Part shown: one piece after another, positions 15,800 through 24,498 of the stretch
Position numbering within the stretch: the first letter of the stretch is position 1
How the letters are laid out: each line of letters opens with the position of its first letter
Source: Acetivibrio alkalicellulosi
GTDB lineage: Bacteria > Bacillota > Clostridia > Acetivibrionales > Acetivibrionaceae
Reading direction: 5' to 3'
DNA: 64,000 nucleotides
Assembly: GCA_008125075.1 (NCBI GenBank)
Contig: VLTH01000002.1
Coordinates: 1,905,451-1,969,450 of the forward strand
Made by a program: the position numbers and the translations under genes
Notes under the pieces: model-generated
What the model saw: the letters and a program-made list of their open reading frames with translations, nothing else
The model's database searches: none
Told to the model about the DNA's origin: nothing

Positions 15800-16279
15800 T
15801 CAATCAAAATAATAATCCAAATCTTTGTAGTGTCTAAGACCAGTTGTTGTTATAGAAAAGGAAACTGGTAGCTCCCTTTCGTGCTTTTGCCCCCATAAAG
15901 TCACAGATAATGGGTACACTGCACTAATTTCAACTCTAATACTAGAACCTCTTTGTCTGTATGGCTTTTGATTATCTGAAAGAGATGCATAGTATTCTTC
16001 GTTGTCATTTCCAATAGCACTTAATCCACTTTCATTTTCTATAACTATCTTTATTTCATTTGGTTTTTCTCTAAATATAGGTCTATCTTTTAAACTGTTC
16101 ATTGCATCATCATAATATGATTGTTTTATGTAGTTATCACTTGCCGCAATTTGCGAAATGTTAAATGTTTCTACTATTAATGTCATATACCAAGGAAAAA
16201 AGAAAATCAAATTAGTAAACAACATAAAGCTTATTGTAACAAGGATAGTTATAAGCAAAGCCTTTGCTACACTCTGCAT
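15800..16279 (-). CDS. TadE-like pseudopilin / single-span membrane protein
   Basis: Starts at the ATG at 16279 (MQSVAKAL, 159 residues), with AGGTGG five bases upstream; a GTG three codons earlier is the alternative. Transmembrane helix residues 5-33 (LLITILVTISFMLFTNLIFF), then an extracytoplasmic part with strands and a C-terminus rich in Tyr and Asp (HYKDLDYYFD). Its stop lies 16 bp before the next TadE-like gene and its start overlaps the end of the Flp-like gene region. The pair resembles TadE/TadF-type minor pilins. Confidence 0.55.
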   Translation of the reverse strand: MQSVAKALLITILVTISFMLFTNLIFFFPWYMTLIVETFNISQIAASDNYIKQSYYDDAMNSLKDRPIFREKPNEIKIVIENESGLSAIGNDNEEYYASLSDNQKPYRQRGSSIRVEISAVYPLSVTLWGQKHERELPVSFSITTTGLRHYKDLDYYFD

Positions 16280-16288
16280 TTTAGCCAC

Positions 16289-16483
16289 CTACCCTCTAGA
16301 AAAAAGATCGGTTATCAACCCTATAAATAAATCCCATATTTGTCCAACCCAGCCATCAATATTTCCCTGAACTACTACAATAATAAACCCAATAATTACT
16401 ATTACAGCAACTGTCATAGCAATTGACTTTACCCCAAATTCACCAGATTGATCTTTTAAAAGAGCTTTTATTCTATTTTTCAT
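16289..16483 (-). CDS. Flp-like pilin (small single-span protein)
   Basis: A 64-residue protein starting at the ATG at 16483 (GGAGG eight bases upstream; the GTG at 16498 would put the ribosome site inside the frame). Short basic head (MKNRIKALLKDQSGEFGVKS), one long hydrophobic helix (AMTVAVIVIIGFIIVVV), then an aromatic tail (GWVGQIWDLFIGLITDLF). This is the shape of Flp/Tad pilins, with SGEFG in place of the common G-x4-E cleavage site, so processing is uncertain. A hairpin (about 16518-16547) lies just upstream, which may raise its expression. Confidence 0.65.
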   Translation of the reverse strand: MKNRIKALLKDQSGEFGVKSIAMTVAVIVIIGFIIVVVQGNIDGWVGQIWDLFIGLITDLFSRG

Positions 16484-16549
16484 AATATATACCTCCACTT
16501 AACAAAATTTATATTTTTTAATCTCTCAGCTTTAGTATTTGAGAGTTAT

Positions 16550-17431
16550 TTACTGAAACATTTTTAACGAAGATAAAACCATAAACAAATAATATATTGC
16601 AATATACACCATCAATACCCCAACTAATACCAATTGTATTCTAGAATTGCTATTTTCTCTTCTCTTTAGTTCTTCTTCTAATGATCTCACTCTGAATTCA
16701 TCCAGTTCATTTTTAAGATATGCCATTTGTGAGACATTATCATAGCCATTAAGCCTTGTTTCCATTATATCACAAAACTTTATTATGTAATGCATTGGGA
16801 CTCTCTTTTTCAGCTGTTTTAGTGCATATTCTTCACCATACTCAATATTATCTAACATTACCCCCAATTCTTCAGCCATATCTGGATTTGCATTTGGAAT
16901 ATAGTCTTTTATAACATCTGCAAGATAAATATTTACAGATTTAGAATACTGATAGTACAGCATACTATAAAATGAAGGAAATTCCAATGAAATATTTTTA
17001 TCCTTCCTTTGAATTTGCTTTTCAAGTTCCTCAACTGGATACAACCAGCCTAATATTATAAACACTGCCGTTACACATCCTAACAATCTATTTGCACTTG
17101 CCATTATTACTGTTAAAGTTATAGCTCCTAAAGTGTATAATAACTGGTTTGTCCTTATTTCCTCTGGTTTAATCTTAAGATCAAGTCTATCAATAATTTT
17201 TTGAAATCTTAATCTTTGTGCACTCCCAAGTAAATTTCTTACATATTTCAAGGATATTTCTTTTTTTATTTTATTAATCTTAATTTGAAACTTTGCACTT
17301 TTACGCTCCTTCATAAACATACGTGCACGTTTCTTCTGCTTTTTGCTTACTGGCTTAAAGCTAGGATATATAAATAGCTTTATTAGATATATAATTGACA
17401 CAAAAGCAAAAAACTTGGCTAAAAACGTCAT
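16550..17431 (-). CDS. TadC-like (T2SSF) pilus platform protein
   Basis: 293 residues from the ATG at 17431, chosen because AGGAGGTG lies seven bases upstream and its ATGA overlaps the stop of the gene before it. Transmembrane segments near the N-terminus (FFAFVSIIYLIKLF), around residues 85-125 and at the C-terminus (IQLVLVGVLMVYIAIYYLFM). The middle carries a helical T2SSF-like cytoplasmic part. It would be an inner-membrane platform for the TadA-like ATPase. Divergent; assigned by topology and by the neighbouring TadB-like gene. Confidence 0.65.
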   Translation of the reverse strand: MTFLAKFFAFVSIIYLIKLFIYPSFKPVSKKQKKRARMFMKERKSAKFQIKINKIKKEISLKYVRNLLGSAQRLRFQKIIDRLDLKIKPEEIRTNQLLYTLGAITLTVIMASANRLLGCVTAVFIILGWLYPVEELEKQIQRKDKNISLEFPSFYSMLYYQYSKSVNIYLADVIKDYIPNANPDMAEELGVMLDNIEYGEEYALKQLKKRVPMHYIIKFCDIMETRLNGYDNVSQMAYLKNELDEFRVRSLEEELKRRENSNSRIQLVLVGVLMVYIAIYYLFMVLSSLKMFQ

Positions 17432-18420
17432 AAATTCGCACCTCCTGGACCAAGATTCCCCTGGAGTGCCTGACATCTTGCAAAACTCAAACACACAATA
17501 CTTATAATTACAGTATTTATAAATTTTCCTATGTCGTTGTGTATCATAAAATCCTTAAAATCAGGTACAGATAGAGCATATATAAAAAATAATACAATAA
17601 TAGCAGTTTTTAATATGTAATCTCTATTCATTTTTCTAAAAATTCTGTCTTTCCTATTATTTATCTCTCTTAAAACTGCATTTTCATCAACGATATCTAA
17701 AAAAACATCTGCCATACCTTTTCTTTCATTATATTCAAATACAATTGCTTTCTTTGTAAAATTATCAAATTTAGGACCTAGTTGCCTGTTTAAAAGAGTT
17801 ATTGCCTGTTTAAATGAATATCCATTGCTTTCACAGTTATCTATAAACTGCTGAAAAAACGGTCTAATGTTTGGGCTTATATATTCTTCGCTTTCCATAA
17901 CTTTTTTAATTGCTACCAATACACCATCCCTAGCTAGAGGACAAATTAAATCTTCTGCATCCATTATGTTTTCAAGTTTCTCTGCTTTAATTGATTTTGA
18001 TTGCATTACAAAGTATGTTAAAATTCCTACAAACAAAGATACCGTCACCACTACTGATAGAGTAATATTTTGCATAAAGAAAACAACAACTAAAACACAT
18101 ATAGCAAAACATATGCAAAGTATTGATGTAAAACTCTCAAGAGTTAGAGGCATATTAAAATCTAATATAAGACCTTCAACAAGCCTGTTGTATTTTGTAA
18201 ATATATTTTCTTTTCTTTTAATTATTCTCTCTTTTTTTATGCGCTCAATATATCTTTTAGTATTGTACTTGCCCAATTGCTCTGCTAGAGTATCAAGTAC
18301 ATCTAGTATCGCCCTTAAGCCACCTTCAAAGAACTTAACTTCAAAAACCGTATTAAATAAAATAAATGCTGTAAAGCCAAATACAATACTAATAATCAAC
18401 TTTGAGTCCATCAAATTCAT
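17428..18420 (-). CDS. TadB-like (T2SSF) pilus platform protein
   Basis: 330 residues. An N-terminal transmembrane helix, a basic segment, a central pair of helices (about 105-150) and a C-terminal pair (about 275-320). The cytoplasmic region between them has the helical pattern of T2SSF/TadB domains (FKQAITLLNRQLG...FTKKAIVFEYNERKGMADVFLDIV). An alternative ATG at 18411 is better spaced from GAGGTG. It overlaps the ATPase gene upstream by 32 bp and the TadC-like gene downstream by 4 bp, which means tight coupling of these three. Confidence 0.72.
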   Translation of the reverse strand: MNLMDSKLIISIVFGFTAFILFNTVFEVKFFEGGLRAILDVLDTLAEQLGKYNTKRYIERIKKERIIKRKENIFTKYNRLVEGLILDFNMPLTLESFTSILCICFAICVLVVVFFMQNITLSVVVTVSLFVGILTYFVMQSKSIKAEKLENIMDAEDLICPLARDGVLVAIKKVMESEEYISPNIRPFFQQFIDNCESNGYSFKQAITLLNRQLGPKFDNFTKKAIVFEYNERKGMADVFLDIVDENAVLREINNRKDRIFRKMNRDYILKTAIIVLFFIYALSVPDFKDFMIHNDIGKFINTVIISIVCLSFARCQALQGNLGPGGANL

Positions 18421-19858
18421 ACACCTCTTTTTCTGATTCTTCAGGCGCTTTTGTCAAAAATTCAAACCTGCTTTTCTTTATTCCTGCCTTAAGCATTGAT
18501 TGCTGAACCTTTTCTGATAATTTACCTACTCTTACATGTCTACCAAGTATTTTAAGCACCTTGTGGGTTCCCTTTTCTTCCAATACATCATCACAAATAA
18601 ACTTATAAATAGGGTTTATTAATGGTTCTAAACCATCGGAACCTAAAATTTCAGATATTGAAGTAACTTTTCTTGTCCCATCTGCTAGTTTTTCTTGATA
18701 TATAACAAATTTAACAGCGTTACAAATATTTCTTAGAGCAAGCTCTGCTGGCTCATTTGATGCCATAAGATATGCTGTTAGAAATCGGTATATTGCTTCT
18801 TTATCTCCTTCGGCATGAAGTGTAGTAAAAAAATAGTGGCCTGTTTGTGCCGCTCGTAGTGCCGTTGCAAATTCACCTGGGCTTCTAAGCTCTCCTGGCC
18901 CTATCCAATGGGGTGATTGCCTCATAGCATTTATAAGAAGATTTTCCATTGTTGCCGGACTAGAATCATCGTCATCAGGAACCGATTCATATTGGAGTAC
19001 ATCGTTTATTACCTTTCCATGCTCCCTATCCCCTTCTCTTCTTATTAGTCTCATCTCAGAAGGATTCTCTATAGTTATTATCCTAGATAGCGGATTAATT
19101 TCGCCTACAAGTATTTCATTTAAAGTAGTTTTTCCACTTCCTGTTGGTCCTACTGTTATCCATGATAAATCTGCCTTTGGAATCAATGAAAGTAACTTAA
19201 ACATATTTGATGAAAAAGATTCATTTCTAATCATAACTTCAGGAGTAATGGTCTTTTTACTAAATTTTCTAATCAAAAATGCCGGCATTCCATATGGAGA
19301 TATTTCAGCATGTGTAGCATTGACACGATACCCTTCTATTGTTCTGGCATTAACCATAGGAATTTTGGGTGTCAAACGAGCCTTAGATACACCTATTAGT
19401 TTAGAAATAATTCTTTCCATATGCTCACGATCATTGAAATTATGTTCCCACCTTAATGTTTTACCTCCAGTTTCTACAAAAATTTGTTCTGGAGCATTGG
19501 CTCTAATTTCATCTATCGTTGGATCCTCCATAGCCTTAGTAATAGGTCCATAATGAGTAATTTCATTAATCAACGCCAGCTTTAAATCTCCTAACTCATC
19601 AAACCCTTCAACTATAGGCTTTTGAGAATCTACAAACTCATAAATATATGACTTTGTCATCTCTCGCTTTCTTACAGGATCACTTTCCCTTCTAAAAGCA
19701 TTTGTAGCTATTTTTGTTATATATTTTTGACACAGTTCTAAAGCCTCATCAAAATTTATAGTGGTAAACTTATTTTTAACTGCATTTACATCTTCATTTT
19801 TATTATGGTGATGAGAAACCTTTTGCTGCATATCACTAATTTTACCTCTATTAAGCAA
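18389..19858 (-). CDS. tadA: TadA/CpaF-family secretion ATPase, divergent
   Basis: 489 residues, TTG start with AGAGGTGAT. The N-terminal two thirds match CpaF (IDEIRANAPEQIFVETGGK; VNARTIEGYRVNATH), followed by Walker A GPTGSGKTT (about residue 237), the Asp box IITIENPSE, and the His box TTLHAEGDK. The Walker B segment is unusual: the common VGEVRG-x2-AL-ML becomes GPGELRSPGEFATAL, although Glu is kept. The protein would drive the two T2SSF-like partners. Compared with the canonical CpaF at 36878-38116 it is clearly diverged, fitting a specialised role beside the type VII motor. Confidence 0.88.
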   Translation of the reverse strand: MLNRGKISDMQQKVSHHHNKNEDVNAVKNKFTTINFDEALELCQKYITKIATNAFRRESDPVRKREMTKSYIYEFVDSQKPIVEGFDELGDLKLALINEITHYGPITKAMEDPTIDEIRANAPEQIFVETGGKTLRWEHNFNDREHMERIISKLIGVSKARLTPKIPMVNARTIEGYRVNATHAEISPYGMPAFLIRKFSKKTITPEVMIRNESFSSNMFKLLSLIPKADLSWITVGPTGSGKTTLNEILVGEINPLSRIITIENPSEMRLIRREGDREHGKVINDVLQYESVPDDDDSSPATMENLLINAMRQSPHWIGPGELRSPGEFATALRAAQTGHYFFTTLHAEGDKEAIYRFLTAYLMASNEPAELALRNICNAVKFVIYQEKLADGTRKVTSISEILGSDGLEPLINPIYKFICDDVLEEKGTHKVLKILGRHVRVGKLSEKVQQSMLKAGIKKSRFEFLTKAPEESEKEVYEFDGLKVDY

Positions 19859-19876
19859 CCTTTATCACCTCTCTTT

Positions 19877-20704
19877 TTACTGTTCCGATATTAAATCTGC
19901 TAGTTTTTTAATCTCTTTTATAAAGTATTTATTTACAAGGGGATTATCCCGTACATAAATCCTTCCTTCTAAAGCATATGTAATAGCAGCTTTCACCAGT
20001 GGAATGGATGCTACAACTTTAAATCCCAACTCATCTATTACTTTATAATCATAATCAATCCCCATAAGATTCATCATTATTACACTGGTAAACTTAGAAG
20101 TACTTATTCCAATTGATGATGCATGGTCTAAAAGTTTAATCATATTGCCTGATGCCTCAACTCTTTCTGATGAAGTAAAAAATCCTACATGGCAATACTT
20201 CATTGCTCCAAGACAGAACTCTAACGGTGGGTTGTTTGGTATATCTATTAGTATAATATCAAACATACTCTTAAGGTTTGATATTACCCTCTCTATGTTT
20301 TCAAATTGAAAATCATAGTATTCTTCTAGTAAGTCCTGAGGGCTTGGTGACAAAAGATACAACCTGTCATATCTAGTATTTAGTACTTCACTTCTCATAT
20401 CTACTTTGTCACTTTTTAATACTTTAATAAGACCGTCCGACTTTTTATTTGGCTTTACATCTAAAAACTGATACAAATTTGGATAAAACACTTTCAAATC
20501 CAACACACAGGTATTTAATCCCTTTTGACTTAATAAATATGCTAGATTACTAATTAACAAAGCATTATCAGTAAAATCACATGCAGGTATAAAACCTACA
20601 ACATTATATATAAGTTTGCTTTCTTGAAGTTCTGCACCTATAAGCTCCTTAGATGATATTTTACTTATCATTGCGCTTATTCTGTTTTTACCTTTCGAAT
20701 CCAT
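19877..20704 (-). CDS. CpaE-like ParA/MinD-fold protein lacking the P-loop
   Basis: 275 residues from the ATG at 20704 (AGGTGG six bases upstream; the frame opens at 20719). MinD-like fold signatures are present: a first strand (IYNVVGFIPA), the NLAYLLSQKGLNTCVLDLK segment, DIILIDIPNNPP and the late hydrophobic helices. The P-loop, however, reads ACDFTDNAL where GGVGKTT is expected, so nucleotide binding in the usual way is unlikely. CpaE proteins direct Tad pilus assembly to a site in the cell. It overlaps the CpaB-like gene by 17 bp. Confidence 0.7.
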   Translation of the reverse strand: MDSKGKNRISAMISKISSKELIGAELQESKLIYNVVGFIPACDFTDNALLISNLAYLLSQKGLNTCVLDLKVFYPNLYQFLDVKPNKKSDGLIKVLKSDKVDMRSEVLNTRYDRLYLLSPSPQDLLEEYYDFQFENIERVISNLKSMFDIILIDIPNNPPLEFCLGAMKYCHVGFFTSSERVEASGNMIKLLDHASSIGISTSKFTSVIMMNLMGIDYDYKVIDELGFKVVASIPLVKAAITYALEGRIYVRDNPLVNKYFIKEIKKLADLISEQ

Positions 20705-21554
20705 ATAGGCCCACCTCATTTCTCAAATCCAATATAACATCACTTTCAGCTCTGCTAAGTATAGTAATTAAAAAAGTTTTGCCTGCATAAGCATTATATT
20801 TTGCATAAGTATTCATCTGTTCTTTTGTTCCTTCAAGCAAAAGTGCCCTTGGCTGAATACCTCTTAAAAAGTCTTCACTTTTCATAACATTTTGTCTTGT
20901 AGCCTCATCTAATTTTATAATTTCTTTATACACCTCATAAACAGACTGACTTTTTGAGTTTAGCATATCCTTAATTACTATACTGTCAAACAATATATCT
21001 GTCTTAATGGTCCTTCCCCTTGTCATAGTCAATACCTGTGGGGAATCAGGATCTGATGCTGATACCGTTTCTGTCTCATATGATACACGAATCCTCACCC
21101 GATCTCCTGGCATTAAAATATCTCCTCCACATTCTAAAAGATTGTACGGAAGAGTAAGCACCTCATTTTCTTCATTCATTTCATATAACCATTCATTTCT
21201 CATTGGCTTTTCTTCAGTAAATTGATCATTGTATATAATACTCTTTTGTCTTAAGAAGTATTTTGAATACTTATCAAGTACTAAAGAGATATCCTCAGCC
21301 AACACCATGTCATTAGTATATTCTTTCTTTATGATACTGTACTTTTCTAAGTTATCTTCTGTAAAAACTACAAATGCTGCTATCCCCTCTTTGGGCTTTA
21401 CCCTTAAAACATCTACCGTCTCTTTTGCAGCCTTGTCTGCATTGTTTAAAATTATAAAAGAAACTACAATAATTCCAATGCTAAAAAGCAGTGCAAGTAT
21501 CTTTTTTACTATTTTTTTGCTTGGCGAAACACTCTTAACTGAACTCAAATCCAT
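20688..21554 (-). CDS. CpaB/RcpC-like protein with SAF-type domain
   Basis: 288 residues with one N-terminal transmembrane helix (ILALLFSIGIIVVSFIIL) and an extracytoplasmic beta-rich part. The features typical of CpaB/RcpC are a beta-clip region before PYNLLECGGDILMPGDRVRIRV, where the segment 'GD.V.I' is the hallmark. CpaB guides the pilus through the envelope. It starts 1 bp after the gene upstream. GGGGGCTA is the ribosome site. Confidence 0.72.
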   Translation of the reverse strand: MDLSSVKSVSPSKKIVKKILALLFSIGIIVVSFIILNNADKAAKETVDVLRVKPKEGIAAFVVFTEDNLEKYSIIKKEYTNDMVLAEDISLVLDKYSKYFLRQKSIIYNDQFTEEKPMRNEWLYEMNEENEVLTLPYNLLECGGDILMPGDRVRIRVSYETETVSASDPDSPQVLTMTRGRTIKTDILFDSIVIKDMLNSKSQSVYEVYKEIIKLDEATRQNVMKSEDFLRGIQPRALLLEGTKEQMNTYAKYNAYAGKTFLITILSRAESDVILDLRNEVGLYGFER

Positions 21555-21555
21555 T

Positions 21556-22884
21556 TTATTTAGCCCCCTCCATTAATCTTAGTAGTATATTGCCAAATGC
21601 CTTTTCAAAATCTGTTCCTGTATAAACAAGAGGAACATCCCTTTCAATCTGTAAATCAAAATCTTCACTATAGGGAATACTACCTCCTGATGTAACCTCA
21701 TAAACAAAGTACTCACTTAGGCCTGACGAGATAATTTCGCAAACTTTATCCTGAGTGAAAATTTCTCCTTGAAATCTAGACTTATCATTATACTTGGTCA
21801 CAAGTACCTTTGTCTTTGCATTTACATACCGGGCATTTTCCTTGTCAAAAACCATCTCAATATTTCTTAGTGTACTTAGTATTGAATAAAGATTATTAGA
21901 AACACACAATGAAAACACGTCAATATGTACAAGCGTTTCTTTGAAATTATTAAATAAATCCAGCGGTATATCAAGTATAATTAGGTTAAACTTATTTCTA
22001 AGAACTGATAAAAGACCAATCAGCTTAATACTGTTATAAAACTGATTTATTAGCTTTTTGTCCCAAAAATCATATCCCAAAGATGTGAGCCAAAGATTTT
22101 CACTAATATTAAATGCTGTAGTTATGTAATCCTGTGGCCTTGCCAGTGTTTTTATAAGTGAAGCATTAATGTCTTCATCTTTTTTGGTATATTCATTAAA
22201 TTTGCTAAAATACATATTTGAACTTCTATAATCAATATCCAAATCAACAATTATTGTACTTAAGCCTCTTTTAGCAGCTTCACTTGCCACATTAACCACC
22301 GAACTGGTCACTCCTGATCCTCTGTGTCCTGTAACTGCAACAATCTTACTAAGAGATCTACTTATGTTATTTAACTGTTTAGTTAGCTGGTCAGTTGCCT
22401 CTAATTCTTTTTGTGGTTTTGGCTTTGATTTAAAACGATCTAAAAATGATGTTTTCTTTTTAGTTGTAATTTTTTCTTTTTTTGCTTCAAGTTTAGTTCC
22501 TTCATTAAGTTGTCTGTAAATTTGCTTATAAAGGAAAACAGGAATTCTTAAATGATGTGACACTACTATTTGGATATTTCGATATTTTTCTTTTAAATCA
22601 TTTAACTCAAAAACCTTATAATAATTTCTTGTAACAAAAATTATAGGAATATCTTTTATGCCTTTTTCATTCAAGCACCCTAAAAGATTTGCAAAATCAT
22701 TAACATTGCCTTCTAAGAAAGCCTCATCGTTAACTAACAAAGCTTGTGGCAACAATTCTATTTTATCAAGATATTCTATAGTATTGTTAATAAATAAAAA
22801 TTCATCATTAATTATGTTTATTTCGTTAGACTTATAGCATTTTACTATATCATGCATTCTTCCAGCTATTAGTAATATTCTCAA
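21556..22884 (-). CDS. CpaE-like receiver/ParA fusion with altered P-loop
   Basis: 442 residues, TTG start with GGGGGAT seven bases upstream. The N-terminal 125 residues look like a receiver-type Rossmann domain, as in CpaE. A Lys-rich linker (about 133-165) precedes a MinD/ParA domain starting IVAVTGHRGSGVTSSVVNVA. The P-loop has GHRGSGVTS, with Val where the essential Lys should be. The VDLDIDYRSS and LIILDIPLD segments are kept. It would be the first gene of the long unit to essC. Both ParA-fold proteins of this locus have thus lost the P-loop Lys. Confidence 0.72.
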   Translation of the reverse strand: MRILLIAGRMHDIVKCYKSNEINIINDEFLFINNTIEYLDKIELLPQALLVNDEAFLEGNVNDFANLLGCLNEKGIKDIPIIFVTRNYYKVFELNDLKEKYRNIQIVVSHHLRIPVFLYKQIYRQLNEGTKLEAKKEKITTKKKTSFLDRFKSKPKPQKELEATDQLTKQLNNISRSLSKIVAVTGHRGSGVTSSVVNVASEAAKRGLSTIIVDLDIDYRSSNMYFSKFNEYTKKDEDINASLIKTLARPQDYITTAFNISENLWLTSLGYDFWDKKLINQFYNSIKLIGLLSVLRNKFNLIILDIPLDLFNNFKETLVHIDVFSLCVSNNLYSILSTLRNIEMVFDKENARYVNAKTKVLVTKYNDKSRFQGEIFTQDKVCEIISSGLSEYFVYEVTSGGSIPYSEDFDLQIERDVPLVYTGTDFEKAFGNILLRLMEGAK

Positions 22885-23313
22885 CTACACTATCCCCCAC
22901 ATTATTCATACTCCTCTAAAAAGTTAGTTCTTTAAGTAACCTTTTTAGAACAAAGTATCTCTTGATTTTTATAAATTATATACTGGTACTCTTTATTATA
23001 ATTTTAATTAAAAATAAATTTTACTAATAACATTTTACTAAAATTTAAACTAGTATACAAGCATCAAGTTTTTCTAAGGTACGTGTAATAAATGCGAGGA
23101 AAAATATTTCATTATTTTTGTATTGGTGAAAAGTTTATCTAAAATTGAAATATGAATTTTTAGAAAATTATTTTTTAATAAACTACAAAAAAGATATTTT
23201 TAATGTATACTTATAAGAGTAACTAAAATTATTAAATATAAGTTTTAAAATAATGTTTTTTATTATATTAGCTTATAACTCTCTAAAGTGTCAGTTAAAT
23301 CGAGGTGTCTTAT
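22885..23313. other. Divergent intergenic region, no gene seen
   Basis: 429 bp of AT-rich DNA between the start of the Tad/T7SS unit (minus) and the receiver-phosphatase gene (plus). It should hold both promoters, but no convincing -35/-10 pair stands out. It contains an imperfect hairpin TCTAAAAAG...CTTTTTAGA (about 22914-22950) and one copy of the dispersed repeat (23078-23110). No LytTR-like 9-12-9 site was found here. Confidence 0.5.
23078..23110 (+). repeat. Dispersed intergenic repeat, copy 1 (divergent)
   Basis: GGTACGTGTAATAAATG followed by CGAGGAAAAATATTTC. It is a diverged, 5'-partial copy of the family with consensus GGGGTGCGTGTAATAAA then GTGAAGAAAAATATTCCAG. Confidence 0.55.
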
Positions 23314-24474
23314 ATGTACAGTTTACTAGTTGTAGATGATATTGAAATCAACAGACAATTACTAAAAATTATTTTGACAAGGTCATTTGAAGATATTGAA
23401 GTATTAGAAGCACAAAATGGTTATGATGCTTTAGATTTGGCAAAAAATAAAAGCATTCACCTTATTGTGCTGGATATTATGATGCCTGGTAAAAATGGTT
23501 TTGAAGTATTAGAAGAGTTAAAAAGGACAAAAGAGACAAAGAATATTCCAGTTATAGTTTGCTCAGCTTTAGATGATTTCAATAGCATTGAAAAAGCTCT
23601 TTCATTAGGTGCCATAGATTATTTTAAAAAACCCCTTAAGGAAGAAGAAATTAAAATAACCCTACCTTTAAAAGTAAAAAATGCCCTTGAATACTACAAA
23701 AACAACAGTGAGCTCATTAAGTTTTATGAAAATATAAAATATGAAATGAATATTGCTCAAAAACTTCAAGAATCATTAATTTCTGAGCATATTATATATA
23801 AATCCGCTACAATTAGGGGAAGATATTTACCATGCGAAGCACTAGGTGGAGATATTTTCTGTTCAAAAGAAGTAGGAGATAAGCTTTGGTTCATGATGGC
23901 AGATACAGAAGGGCATGGAATTTCTGCAGCTATGGTTTCAACAATGTTAAATGTAATATTCAACTCAAGCGTTGAGTCAGCAAAATTTCCCCACGATGTA
24001 CTAAATAATATTAACAAATCACTTTTTGAGGTTTTTAATAATTCAAATAATCCATTAGTATCCGCTTTTGTTGGATTTTTCGAAAGTGATAGGCTTTACT
24101 ATTCAAATGCAGGCCATCCTTATCCAATATATTTTAACTCAAGAGATAATAGGGTAAATTTTATTAATGATAATGGCATTCTTATAGGCGTTTTCGAGGA
24201 TACAATTTTCTCTTCAAATTCAATTTTTATAAATGAGAAAGATATAATTTTACTCTATACTGACGGTTTATATGATAGGTGTATTAAAAACACCGTTGCA
24301 TCTTGGAATGATGTTCTTGAATTTTGCAAAGTTAATTTAGATATGATGTTCTTAGAAATAGATAGATTCTTAAGTGAATTAGTAGATTTCTTTATAAATA
24401 AACATGAAAAGTGTTTTGTAGATGATGTTGCACTTATGGTAATACAAAAAAATGATAGTGAGTTGATGATTTAA
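23314..24474 (+). CDS. Response regulator with PP2C/SpoIIE-type phosphatase output
   Basis: 386 residues from the ATG at 23314 (GAGGTG six bases upstream; the GTG at 23305 is less likely). Receiver domain 1-120 with phospho-acceptor Asp54 in LIVLDIMMPG and Lys in YFKKP. A helical linker (YENIKYEMNIAQKLQESL) is the usual signalling coiled coil. PP2C-type (RsbU/SpoIIE) phosphatase domain follows, with metal-binding Asp180 (GGD) and Asp197 (MADTEGHG) and late YTDGLYD. Such proteins dephosphorylate anti-sigma-factor antagonists in partner switching, but no RsbV/RsbW pair is in the window. It precedes the hybrid kinase by 24 bp and is likely its partner. Confidence 0.88.
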   Translation: MYSLLVVDDIEINRQLLKIILTRSFEDIEVLEAQNGYDALDLAKNKSIHLIVLDIMMPGKNGFEVLEELKRTKETKNIPVIVCSALDDFNSIEKALSLGAIDYFKKPLKEEEIKITLPLKVKNALEYYKNNSELIKFYENIKYEMNIAQKLQESLISEHIIYKSATIRGRYLPCEALGGDIFCSKEVGDKLWFMMADTEGHGISAAMVSTMLNVIFNSSVESAKFPHDVLNNINKSLFEVFNNSNNPLVSAFVGFFESDRLYYSNAGHPYPIYFNSRDNRVNFINDNGILIGVFEDTIFSSNSIFINEKDIILLYTDGLYDRCIKNTVASWNDVLEFCKVNLDMMFLEIDRFLSELVDFFINKHEKCFVDDVALMVIQKNDSELMI

Positions 24475-24498
24475 TTAACTTATAGGAAGTGGTTTAAA

